From positions 12,851,427 to 12,915,426 of the forward strand of contig JASSKH010000010.1 in NCBI GenBank assembly GCA_031763025.1: a stretch of 64,000 bases of DNA. The letters run 5' to 3'. The notes beneath the pieces were generated by a model. The model did no database searches. It was given only the letters and a program-made list of their open reading frames with translations, and was not told the DNA's origin. This stretch comes from Macrocystis pyrifera (Eukaryota; Sar; Phaeophyceae; Laminariales; Laminariaceae). The translations under genes and the position numbers were made by a program. Each line of letters begins with the position of its first letter. Positions within the stretch are counted from its first letter, which is position 1. Below are positions 47,461-60,100 of this stretch, piece by piece.

Positions 47461-48366
47461 GTTCCTCGCCTGCCTTTGCGAGAGTTTGTGCAGGATCTGC
47501 GCCGCATAGTACAGATCCAACGCCAGGAAGCATTTGCCAGATCGTGCTGATTCTACGGCTCCCACCCGGCGGCACGGCGTGAGCTATAACGCATACGTAC
47601 AAGATCGGGAACAAATCTGCGCCTTGAACAATAAATATCACGAAGCGGGAATAGACGGCCTGCCCGAGGGGTACAACATTCTCGATCAGACTGATACTTT
47701 TATTTACGTGCACCACTAGGCACATGTCGGCTCGCTGATAGACTACTGTCGGATCCACCCTGCTCGCCGCCGCCCCTACCCACCCCACCCACCATCCCTC
47801 TCCCTCGCCCCCCCTCCTTCTTCTTTTTGTTCTGCTCTCTCTCTCTCTCTTCGTCTTTTTCCTTGCGCGGCATCTGTGATTTTTGGGTTTCTTTTTATTT
47901 TGCTGTCGGTGCGTACTTGCGTACGTACGTACGTGTGGCTGTCGGTCGGACTCGTGGTCTCTATTTTATTGCTTCCGTCGGGGTTTCGGTCGGTTGATGG
48001 GTCGATTTTTCTGATGGCATTTTGCGTCTATCGATGCTTCGGCCGGCCGGTCGTTCGGCCGGCTGATTTTCCTGTCGGTATTTCGGTATGTCGGTCTGTC
48101 CACCGGTCGAATTTATGTTGGTATTTGTGCCTGTCGGTCTTTCGGCACTTGAACCGGTCGATCGGTCGGTTGTTTTGTGGTTGCTGTTAACGTCTGTCCG
48201 TACTTCGGGCCATATTGGTCGGTTGATTATTGTGATGTGTTCTGCGTCTGTCGGTATTTCGGTCGTTCGATGGCCCTCGCTGTTGGTGTGTTCTTGTTTC
48301 GGCGTTGTCCGTCGGTTGTTCGGTCTGTCTATGGATCTGTCGGTCGATCGGTCTGTCGGTTCACAG
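47461..48366. other. Unrecognised frame, then GTCGGT-rich repeats
   Basis: A 62-codon frame ending at 47719 (HEAGIDGLPEGYNILDQTDT near its end) has protein-like composition but is not recognised. From 47950 to 48360 the sequence is degenerate TCGGTCGGT/TTTCGG repeats directly before the first LRR-gene exon found. Confidence 0.35.
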
Positions 48367-48769
48367 ACGCGCCTGGAGTGCCAGGGCATGATAGACGACG
48401 TCCTCACGAGCTGCTTGCCGGTCGCGGCCATGGCCGAGTCTTCCTCTGCGGCCGGGTTGGAGAGCGGACCGCACTCGGACAGCGCCGTCACGGGTAAGAG
48501 AGAGAACATGGGGAGGGGGGGGAGGGAGGAAGGGAGAGGCAAGAGTCAGGGAGAGAACGCACGCGTGAGGGTAGGGGAGGATCAAACCACGTCTCGTACC
48601 GGTACCTGGTATACCCTACCTACCTGCCACATCAGTGGTAAAGTACACTCCTCCGCCTACCGAGGTACTCGGCTCCATTTCCCCATGATATGTTGTATTT
48701 CAAGCAAAACTCACTCCAGCACCGCACTGTCCGGCAACCCTCCCCCCCCCCCCCTCTGGCACCATACTC

Positions 48770-48805
<36 letters not shown>

Positions 48806-50701
48806 TCATGCATGATCATGAGTACCCCCCCCCCCCCCTATCTATTATATAGGTTGGGTTGGCGTCGGTTGGCAATGACACTGTAAGATATGCCGCTCAC
48901 TACTTGAGCTAGACAACCAGGGTACCGTTTCAAAACATATATATATATATGTTGGCGGTCGGTCACGGCTGGTTGTCGAGTCAGATTATTTGTGCGAAGT
49001 AAACAACCTTTACTCTGCACAAGTGGGATCGTATCGCGTAGTGTTCATGGTAAGGCACCCACGAGGCAGTTACATAGTATTCCCATTGCTGTCTCTGGAA
49101 GTGGCTAGACCGGAAATTACATTACCTCATTGAAGCTGTCATCCATATGCAAGTCCGCCTCACAAGCGGTTCTTAACAGGATGCAGCTCACCCTTCATAC
49201 GACTACCCGACGGCGCTTCGCGCTTGGTGCAAGCAATGTCTGCCATGTCGGTGAAAACCCGACTTGCTCCGTCCCGGCATTGTAGGGATGCCAGGGTCTA
49301 TGGTCATACCACTACGGCCATGCATGATAATGAGTACCCCCCCCCCCCCCCCCCCCCCCCTTCCCTATCCCTATCCCCCTCCTTATACCTCGTGTCCTTG
49401 CTTTTGTGCCCCCGCCCACCCGCCCGCCTGGCGGCCGGCCTCCTTTCCGAAAAGGTCTACCCTTGCCGCCAAACCATTCAGACATGGCCGTGGACAGTGG
49501 CGAGTGGGATACACCTCCGTATCCTAAGCAACTCCAGCTGGGCTCCCGCTTGTCGTCGTCTGGCCGTGGCGGTAGCGGCCGTGGCGGCGGTGGCGGTGGT
49601 GGCGGTGGTGTCGCAGAGGGCTCCAATCGAGCGTCGTCGTTCGGCAGGAGGGCTTCGGGGTCATGGTTGGGCGAGAAAATCGGGATCACGCGGATCCCGG
49701 ACAGGGCCTGGACGATCGCTCTGGATTACCTGGAGCTTGGGGAGGCGAGTGCGGGCAGGGTGCGGGGGGGATCCTTCCCCCCCCCCCTCCCCACGAGAGG
49801 GAGGGGGGGGGGGGGGGGGTCGGGGAGCGGGTGAATGTAGTGGGGGTGGGGGTGGGAGTGGAGCGGTGGTCTTTTTTTGGTGTTAGCGGTTTGGTGTAGA
49901 GCGGGGGGGGGGGGGAGGGAGCGTTTGTTCTCTCTTGTTTTTTGTTTTTGTGTTTGTTTTTATGTTCTCCCATGTGTTTTTGTTCTGCCCCCTTCTTTGC
50001 TCCTGTGCGTTCTTTCCATACAGCCTGTTTTCTTTATGGAAAATGTTGTGTGGGAGTGTGTGTGTTTTTGGTGGTATGTCGGGTTTCTTTTTGGTAAGAG
50101 GTGTTGAAAACCCACATTTTTGTACGCCTTCGCGCAGAAATTATTATGCGTGATGGAGGCTTAGGATTGCTTTGTAAGATTATCGGACCGGTGCGTAGGA
50201 GCACTACTGTAGTGGCTGGTGAATTATCCATGGGCCTATTGTGCGTTGGGTGTACTGCTGGAGTGGGTTGCCGATCGGTGCTATGTACTACCGCTCTTAT
50301 TGGAAAACCTGCCTAACTGTACTTGTTTGGTTGATTTTTTTGCTGTTTTTCAAATTTTTGAACTGTGGACAGTTGACTAAGACATTTTTTTTAAAATGTT
50401 TTCTTTCATGTTTTCTCCTTTTACAGAGCAAAGAAAGTTCATGCACGATACTTGGTATAAATACAACTCCGCAAGAGCAGCTGTCCTTGTTTTTGTTGTT
50501 GTTCTTTTTTAATTAAAAAAATAGACGCTTTGTTCAAACGTTTCGCCTGCTTGCTATGCCGTTTATACTGGTACGTCTGCTTCGAGTGCCATACTGGTGT
50601 AAAATTTACCGGGTGAAAAACTTCGACGTGTCTTATGTTTTTTTTTCGAAGTATTGACTTTGCTGTCACCTCCTCGCCTTTACACGATTATGGCCTGCCC
50701 C

Positions 50702-50754
<53 letters not shown>

Positions 50755-52321
50755 ACACACACACACACTAACAGGGCATGAGGTGTCGACAGCTGGGGCG
50801 GGTTTTCCGCGACACTGTGGAGGCGTCCCTTTCGGTGTTGGCTCTGTCGGGCGTGAACAGCATCACATGGGCCACGCCCGAGAACTTGGCCTTTCTCACA
50901 AGATTCAAGAACGTCCGGACCTTGCACTGGTGCGTAGCCGTTGGCCCCGTATGTAGCGCGCGGGGGGCGTGGTTCGTCGGTAGTTCAAGAGGGGGGGGGG
51001 GGGATTCGTCGGTAGTTTGACGGGGAGGCGGGGGGGGGGAGCGGCGAGGGACCCGTTGGTCGTGGTGGAGGGGTGGGATCCGTTGGTGGTTTGGGGGCAG
51101 GGTGATCCGTCGGTAGAGGGGGGGGACCCGTCAGGATTGGAAGGGGGGTGGTCCGTCGGTAGTTGGAGGCGGGTCCGTCGATAGTAGGGGGGGGTGGATG
51201 AGGGGTTCCATGGATAGTGGGAGGAGCGAGGGGATGGGGGGAGGGGATCCGTCGGTAGTGAGGGGGGGGGGAGGGAGGGAGGGAGGGGCGTACTCATTTG
51301 TTGCTTGCCTTAGTCATTTGACCATTGACCACGCATCCCTTTCGAGACAGAGCACGGAGGGGGCAGTGGGGGGGGGGTTGTACTTCATGTCATGTATGGC
51401 CGTAGTCGTATAACGATAGACCCTCGCATCCCTACAATGCCGGGACGGAGCACGTCGGTTTTTTAACCGACCAGGCAGACATTGCTTGCACCAAGCGCGA
51501 AGCGCCGCGAGGTAGTGGGCGAGTCGCATGACGGGTGGACCTGCATCCCACTAAGAACCGCTTTTGAGGCGGATTTTCTTGCATGTGAATGACAGCTTCA
51601 AGGAGTTGAATGTATTTTCCGGTGTGGCCACTTCCAGAGACACCAATGGGGGTACTCTGTAGCTGCCTCGTGGGTGCCTTATTCGTGGATAGTGAGGGGG
51701 TGGCGTCTGTCGGCCGTAGGGGGCGGGCGGGGGGGGGCGGGGGGGGGTCCGTCGATAGTGGGGGGGGGTGGGGTGGGAGTGGAGTGGAGGAGGGGGGAGG
51801 GAGGGGGAAGTGGCGCCGTTGGTAGCGCCGTTGCAGTGAGGGCCTAAAACTGAACAGCGTACGTAACCCCGCTGGAGGTGAGCATCTGGCAGGTGTCATG
51901 TTTCGAACTACAAAGTACGGCTGTAAGTGTGGTGGTGCTTGCTTGACGGTTCGCCCTGTCCTCCCCTCCTCGACCCCCCGTACCCACCCTCTGTGGCTAA
52001 TCGTTATCGACGCGAGGGAAAGCAAGCATCGCCTCCATCCCCACACCCCCTCTCTTCCACCCCTTTCGACTACTCGTGTGCGCGGGGGGGGGGGGGGGGT
52101 AATCCATATCACTCACCCCCCTCCCCCGTTCCGTCTCGAAAGGAATGCGTGGTAAATAGTCGAAACGTTATGGCAAGCAATACATGAGTATCCTCTGTCT
52201 GTCCGTCCGTCTACTCAAGTGCGGGGAAGAAATAGTTCCTCCCTATCTACGGCCGTGCGCACGACATAAGCACACCCCCCATACCCCCTTTCGACTATTT
52301 GACCTCGCGCGGGCACACAAA

Positions 52322-52356
<35 letters not shown>

Positions 52357-52516
52357 ACCTTTCATGCGACTCGCCCAACACCTCACGTTTCGCTTCGCGC
52401 TTGGTGCAAGGGATGTCTGCCTGGTCGGTGAAAACCCGACGTGCTCCGTCCCGTCATTGTAGGGATAGGCGACGGTCTATCGTTGTACGGCTACGGCCAT
52501 GCATGATAATGAGTGC

Positions 52517-52554
<38 letters not shown>

Positions 52555-54963
52555 CTCCCCTGCGCCCCTTCCGCCTCCTCGGGACAGGTACGTCGGCGTT
52601 GGTATCCCTTCTGCAGAGGAGAGCGATATGACGGCAGCGAACGATGCAGCGGTTGCCGCCGCGGGGGGAGGCACCGCTTCCGCCGGGGCAGGAGTGGACG
52701 GGGTGGCCATCGCACAGGCAGCGGCGGCAGCGGTGGCGGCTGGGGTGGGAGCAGGGATAGTGGGGGGGCGGCGGCTGGAGTGCGGGTCGGGGCGACGAAC
52801 GGGGGGGGAGGAGGGACTGGTGCGGCGGGAGGAAGCTTTGGGGCGGCTTTGGGGGACAACGCGCTGAGGGTTGCCGACTGCTGCCCTGTAAGGGCGTGGG
52901 CTTTTCTCCTGGGAGCGCTGCCGAAGGTGCGCCACGACAGATGGATGGATAGATATAGATAGATAGGCATACATACGTATAGATAGATAGATAGACAGAC
53001 ACATATAGATAGATAGATAGATAAACAGACAGAGAGATAGATAGACAGATAGATAGATAGATAGATAGATGGATATATAGATATATAGATAGATAGATAG
53101 TTGACCAAAACTTTCACGGCCTCGAACATATCAGACGACAGATCAATAGGTGCCCGTTTCATGGTCTGGGTACTTCGGGGGCACAGATGGGGTTCCTGAC
53201 CTGTCTACGTATTGTGATGCAGCGCAATCTACTTTAGAGATCATGTCTTTGGCCGGGTGGGGAGCTGTGTGGTTGCATACGGCTCTTGGCGTGCACTTTT
53301 TTTTGCCTGTTGGGAATATATAGGTAAGGTAGATATGTGTACATGATCCGGCTCTTGCAACATGTTTCGAACATTATGAGTATAGACTAAGAAAAAGCCA
53401 AACAAAAACAAAGGGCTCACTTTTTGGAGAACGCTTAGAAGAATAGGCTAAGAAAAATGGCTCAGTAGTGAACTCTACACTAAATACTACCAGGTATATA
53501 TTAGCCTATGCTCAAGGTTGTTCGAAGATGGCGCCCCATTAAGAATATCAGGCTTGCCCAGATTATAACAGGGGTTTATTGTTGGCGGGCCCATACTGCT
53601 GTAAATACAGTGGGGTTTCCCCCAGAAAGGCGGTGTTGTTAGTTTGCCACAGAGCAATATGACCGACCGCCTTCTTGGGGGAAAAAGCCGCCTCATTCAT
53701 TCCAGGTCATGAGTGCAATTCCCTTGTCGCGTCAAGCAGTTTTGACCGCCTTATATCGGGATACCGCCTCACTCAGACCGCCTTCTGGACGGGGAGAAAC
53801 CCCTTAGTGTATGGGGCTAGGTGCTCTAGATCGTGATCTATACCCGATGTGTGCGAAAGGAGTGGAACAGATCAGATCATATCAGATCCTCGTTTCATGA
53901 TCTGTAAATCTTTGGGGCAGGATGGGTTCCTGATTTGTATACATGATCTGCACAATCCGGACTACTACACTGAATGATTATATTTGTCCGGACGGGAGGT
54001 GTTTTTTTTTTGTGTGTGTGTATGTTTAGCTCGCCGCCTCTCCTCCTCTCGCTTCGACGCTACGTAGCGTCGCCAGGTTTTGTTTTTGTTACGTTGTTTT
54101 ATTTTATTTTGGCCGTCCCTGAGTGCAGCGAGCCCCCGCTCGCCTCCGCCGGTGCTGACCGACATGAATACCCCCCCCCCCCCCCCGGCCCATCCCACCC
54201 CCATCTCCGCCGCTGCTGCCAATAACCCCCCCCCCCCCCTCCTATGGTCATACAACTACGGCCATGCATAATAATGAGTCCCCCCCCCCCCCCCCCCCTC
54301 TCTAGGGGGAAACCAAGTAGAGATGATGTCCGCCGGGAAGTTTGGGAGGTACAAGGCAGAAGTAGAAGAAAGGATAGAAAGAAGGGAAAGGCTAGCGCTA
54401 AGAAACAAGGTGGAATCGGAAAAACACTTAGAGATATACGGGGGGTTGAGGGAAGGAATGGGAATGAAAACGTATCTGCATGGCCCAATGGACTTCGCGA
54501 AAACGCTGAAACTGCGCTTTCGTGTAGGGGACCTGGACCTGCCAGAAAGAAGAAAGAGGTACACCGGTAGCCGGGAAGAGGAGGAAGTAGACGCACAGAT
54601 GTGCCCGTGTGGCAAAGCAAGAGAGGGTAGAACTCACATAGTAGGAGAATGTGAAATATACAAGGAGGAACGGGATGTGTTGGAAGAGGAGATGAGGAAA
54701 ATAGACGAACGTGACATGGAGGAGTTTGATACCATGGATATCAGCGAGAAAACGATCGCTATCCTAGGAGATAGATGGTGGCCACAGGAGGCCAAACAGG
54801 AAGGGGATAAGATTAGCAAAAAGTTTCTATGTACTACATGGAAACAACGTAATGAGCGCCCAATTGTTGGAGGTGTCTCTATTAGGAGTAGGAACGGTGC
54901 TCCGTCTCGAAAGGGATGCGTGGTCAATGGTCAAATGACTAAGGCAAGCAACAAATGAGTACG

Positions 54964-55021
<58 letters not shown>

Positions 55022-57068
55022 TCTTGACGCCCCCTTCCCTATGGTAACCCCTCCGCACCGTAGACCCGGGGCTACTGTGGCGGCGTTCTGTTTCTCTCTG
55101 CAGTACTGTAGATGCACAGAAGGCTTGCGACACAGTAGTATGGAGAAAGAGCTCGTGGAAAAAGTTGTGGGAAATAGGGATCAGAGGAAAGATGTGGAGA
55201 ATGGCAAGAAAACATATGATGGAATGTACAACAGTGCTGCGATGGCTGGACGGGGAAATATCGAAAGCGTGTTGATATTTTACAAGAAGTTGCACAGGGA
55301 TCTAGGTCGTCACCTGATCTGTTCAAGGTGTATATTGACGAACTGATAGTAGCAGTCGAAGCAGCGAAACAGGGAGTCACGGCGGGGGAAGATACGGTGT
55401 CGGGATTGGTGTTTGATGTTTGCGGATGACTTCGTGGGGATATCAGAAACGCCCGACGGATTGCAGAAAGTAATAGGGAAGGCGCTAGTATACAGTAGGA
55501 AATGGAGGGTGACGGTGAACGTCAAGAAGTGCGCAGCAGTTGTATGCAACGAAGTTCAATTGAACCTGGTAAATTTCGGTCGAAAGTGGGGAGAAGATGA
55601 ACATACCGATCGTAGACCAGTATACGTACCTTGGCGTAGAGATCTCAAAATACTGCTCCTGGAATACACACATAGCAGAATTACTAGGAAAGGGTAAATA
55701 AAGCGCACGTAGGCAAGATGGATGCGATCCCAGCAGACTCGCACATCGACACTAGGATCAAGAGAAGTATCCAGATGAATGTGATAGTACCAAAGCTAGA
55801 ATATGCAGGAGAAGTACGGGAAGGGCACGCGGGGTTCGTAAAACAGTTGGCAACAGTACAGACCACAGTAGCTAAAAAAATACTATTACGGGGGGGCCAT
55901 AGTAAATAGGACCTACGGTGCACACAAAAACCTGTATATTTACCTATTTTTACTAACAATATTTGGTCCTATTTACTATGGTCCCCCGTAATAGGATGCT
56001 CGCGACGAGTAAATGCAGTATGAAGAGCAGAACTGGGATTGTACCCACTCAAGACAAAATATAGAGATGTGGGCGAGTTGAATGGGCAATACATAGTAAG
56101 GAACATGCCGAAAAGGTTGTCGGCCGTAGTCGGCCGTAGTTGATGGAGCTGTGTGGGAGAAAGTAACGCAAGGGCTTGCTGGAATAGGATGGGATTGCGT
56201 AGTCGAGAAAGTACAGAAGGATATATATAGAAGGAAACCAGCGAGAGATCATGTCCGTAGAGAAGCTTGGCCGGTACAATACAGAAGTAGAAGAAAGGAT
56301 AGAAAAGAAGGGAAATACTAGCGCTAAGAAGTAAGGTGAGCTCGGAGAAACGCTTCGGGGATATACGGGGGGTTACGCGAAGGGATGGGAATGAAAACGT
56401 ATTTGCACCCGGCCCAATGGACTTCCCGGAAACGCTGAAACTACGATTTTGTGCGAGGGACCTGGGTCTGCCAGAAAGAAGAAAGAGGAATACCAGCAGC
56501 CGGGAGGAGGAGGAGGAAGCAGATGCACGGATGCGCCCGTGTGGCGAAGCAATAGCGAGTAAATCTCACGTAGTAGGAGGACGTGAAATGAACCAGGGAG
56601 AAAAAACGGGTTGTGTTAGAAGAGGAGAGGAGGGAAATAGACGAGTGTGACATGGAGGAGTTTGGTGACTGGATAGCGAGAGGCGATCGCTATCCTAGGA
56701 GATAGATAGTGGCCAAAGGCGGCGAAACAGGAAGGGGATCATATTAGCAAAACAAGTCTATGTAATATGTGGAAACGACGTATTGAGCGCCCAACTGTTG
56801 GAGGTGTCTCTGTTTTAATTACGAACGGTGCTCCGTGTCGAAAGGGATGCGTGGTCAAAGGTCAAATGACTAAAAGGCAAGCAACCCAATGAGTACGCCC
56901 CCTCCCCCCTCTATCTCCTGTTCCCACCCCCCATATCGTATGCCCTTATACCCCCCCCCCCCCCCCCCCCATGCCTGCCTGGTCGATGAAAACCTGACTT
57001 GCTCCGTTCCAGCATTACAAGGATGCGAGGGTCTATGGCCCTACGACTACCGCCATGCATGACATGAG

Positions 57069-57102
<34 letters not shown>

Positions 57103-60100
57103 ATTTCCCTTCCTACCATCCACACCCCGGGTTAATATACGGGAGAGGGAGGGATTATACAGGGGGAGAGGGTACATAATCTCAATCATCTTAACTCCGT
57201 TCAGAAAAAATGCACGCACGTGTTTTTGAGGCAAAGCTACTATTACGGGGGGCCATAGTAGTGTCTGCCTGGTCGGCAAAAACCCGACGTGCCATGGTCC
57301 TATGTACGACTACGGCAATGCATGGCATGAGTATACCTCCCCCTCCTCCTCCCCCCCTCCCCCTCCCCCCCTCATCTTACCCACGCGCACCCCCTCCTTC
57401 CCCCCCCCCCCCCCCCCCCCTCCCCCTCCCCCTGACCTTCCTTATGTTGCTCCATCTTGCTCGTTTGGCCGGCTGGCGGTATGGTGGGTTGCGTCATGTG
57501 TCAGATCGAGGAAGTTATTATAGTGGAGGGGGCGGAGACGGACGAGAAGGCTTTGGAGGAGGTCTGGCTGCATCTGTTGCCGCTGTGCAGGAACCTGAAG
57601 TCCTTCTTCCTCAACTTCGAGGCAAGTAAAGTCAGTCTCTCTCCGTGTAATTTTCAGGGCTTTTCGCGGGTCAGGTCTAACCTCACGGGTCGGGTCTGGT
57701 CGGGTAGGGTCAAAATTTTAAGGTGTGTTGACTTGACCCGACCCGACCCGACCCGACCCGCGAGAGTATGAAAGCCTTTTGACCCGACCCAACCCGCCCC
57801 GACCCGCGAGATTTAAAAAATTGTTGACCCGACCCGACCCGACCCGACCCGACCCGTGAGATTTGAAAAATATCCTGACCCGACCCGACCCGACCCGCGA
57901 TATTTCAAAACCTCCTGACCCGACCCGACCCGACCCGCCACTTTCGGATTGACCCGTGAGACACGGGTTTCGTGCGGGTCGGGTCACCTTGACCCGCGAG
58001 ACCATTTATCTTGACCCGCAGGTTCGACCTGCGGATCCGGCCCGTGGGTTGACAACTTCAAAAACAATTTAATATTCATTTTTGTACCCACAAGCGATAT
58101 GTGGCCTGGCTGTAGTGGGTATGGATGGATGCGGGCATGCGTATATAGATTTGGCGGTGTTTTAATGTACCAAAGGAGTATTATTGATATTTGTACGAGG
58201 GAAGCCTTTGGGTGAGAGAGCGGGAAGAGTTTAAAGTGTCGGATCCGCGGGCCGGATGCGCGGGTCCGACCCGCGGGTCAGCAGAAACCTCGCCGGTCAC
58301 GCTGTCCCGACCCGCGAGTGACCCGTTCTCGCGGGTCACGACCTGACCGGACCCGTGAGCTTTTCATCACTTCTTGACCCGACCCGACCCGTGAGATTTG
58401 AAAAGTTCTTGACCTGACCCGACCCGACCCGTTGGATTTTTGAAAAAAACGCTTGACCCGACCTGACCCGACCTGACCCGTGAGATTTTGAACACGTCCT
58501 GACCCGACCCCACCCGACCCGACCCGTGACATTTTGAATACCCCGTGACCCGACCCGCGGGTCGGGTCATGACCCGCGAAAAGCCCTGGTAATTTTATCG
58601 AAGATGCTACGTATGCAGACCGTTTTTTTTTTTTTTTAAAGGGAGGGGGGGGGGGGGGAGGGGATACTCATTATCGTGCATGGCCGTAGTCATATGACCA
58701 TATAGACCTTCGCATCCCTACAATGCCGGGACGGAGCACGTCGGGTTTTCACCGACTAGGCAAGGGGGGACGTCAAGGCCTCTTTTTCATGGCAAGCGTT
58801 TTTGTTTTGTGTTTTTTTTTTCGGGAGAGGGGGGACGTCAAGGCCTCTTTTGGCCTTAATATACGAGTTTTTTGTGAAGGGGAGGACGGGAGGTCCGTCA
58901 AGGGGGCGGTCAGTCAGTCAAAAAGGGTCGAAGCACGGTATCCTATTTAATACGTACCTGGTATTTATATATATATTTGGTGGGTTGTTTGTTTGGTTGG
59001 TCTGTTGGTGGTGAATTGGTTTGGTGATTGGTCAACTCTTCCAGGACTGCAGTCCCATTTTGGGGACAAGTCTGCTTAGAATTTGGGTCGTTTGTTCCCA
59101 GTAAAATCCTGCAGTCCTAAAAGGGTCAACCATTCCTTGGTTGGTTGGTTAGTTTGTTCAGTTGGGTGGTTGCTCGAAATGGTTGGTCTGGCTTTTTGAC
59201 TTTTTTTTTTCATTGGTTGGGTTTGATGGGTGATTGATTGATTGCTTGGTTTTGATTGGTTGGCTGGTTTGGCTGGTTACATGGGTGATTGGTAGGTTGG
59301 TTGGTTGGTTGGTTGGTTGGCTTGATTGATTGAATGATTTCTCTTGTCTCTCTGTGTCTGCATAGCGGTAGATGTACCTGATGTTCCCCACACATGCACA
59401 CAATCCCCTCCACCTTCTCTTAACCCCCCCCTGCCCCTGTAGAATATATATATGGGTTGGGTTGGCGTCGGTTGGCACCGACACTGTAAAAATTCCGTTC
59501 ACTGCGTGAGCTAGACAACCAGGTTACCTTTTTTTTTTTTTCTGCGGTAACCACGGCAGGCGGTCGAGTTAGATCATTTTTGTGGAGGGAGCAAGGGGGA
59601 TGATCGTATCACGTAGTGTGTATATGGTAAGGTGTCCACGCGGCAGTTGCATAGGAAACCCATTGCTGTCTCTGAAAGTGGCCACACCAGAATATATATA
59701 GATGAATTGACGCTGTCATCCGTGTACAAGATAGTCCGCCTCCAAGGCGGTTTTTATGTAAGAGGCAGCTCACCCTTCATGCGACTCGCCGAGCACCTCA
59801 CGGCGTTTCGCGCTTGGTGCGAGCAATCTCTGCCTGGTCAGTGGAAACCCGACGTGCTCCGTCCCGGCATTGTAGGGACGCGAGGGTCTTTTTTTTGTTT
59901 TTGTTTTTAATACATCACTTTTACTTTCCAGCTTAACTTGTAGGAGGTTTTATTTACCCTCAGCGATCTTCTGGACAAGCCGTGGTCACAGGTGTCATCC
60001 CTTATTCCCTCCGGCGCGTGCCTTTATTTTTTGTCGCGCAGAGGGTTCAGCATTCCCACTGCTCGTCGATTTTCATCGAATGTTGCTAACTCACCCTCTC

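Noticed and set aside
47420-47788. 123-residue minus-strand frame
   Set aside because: No motif, runs through a MITE, and overlaps a plus-strand frame of more protein-like composition. Neither could be confirmed.
52454-53162. Three long minus-strand frames (up to 223 residues) rich in Pro and Tyr-Ile-Ser
   Set aside because: Products of the C run and GATA array, and antisense to an LRR exon that joins its neighbours in phase.
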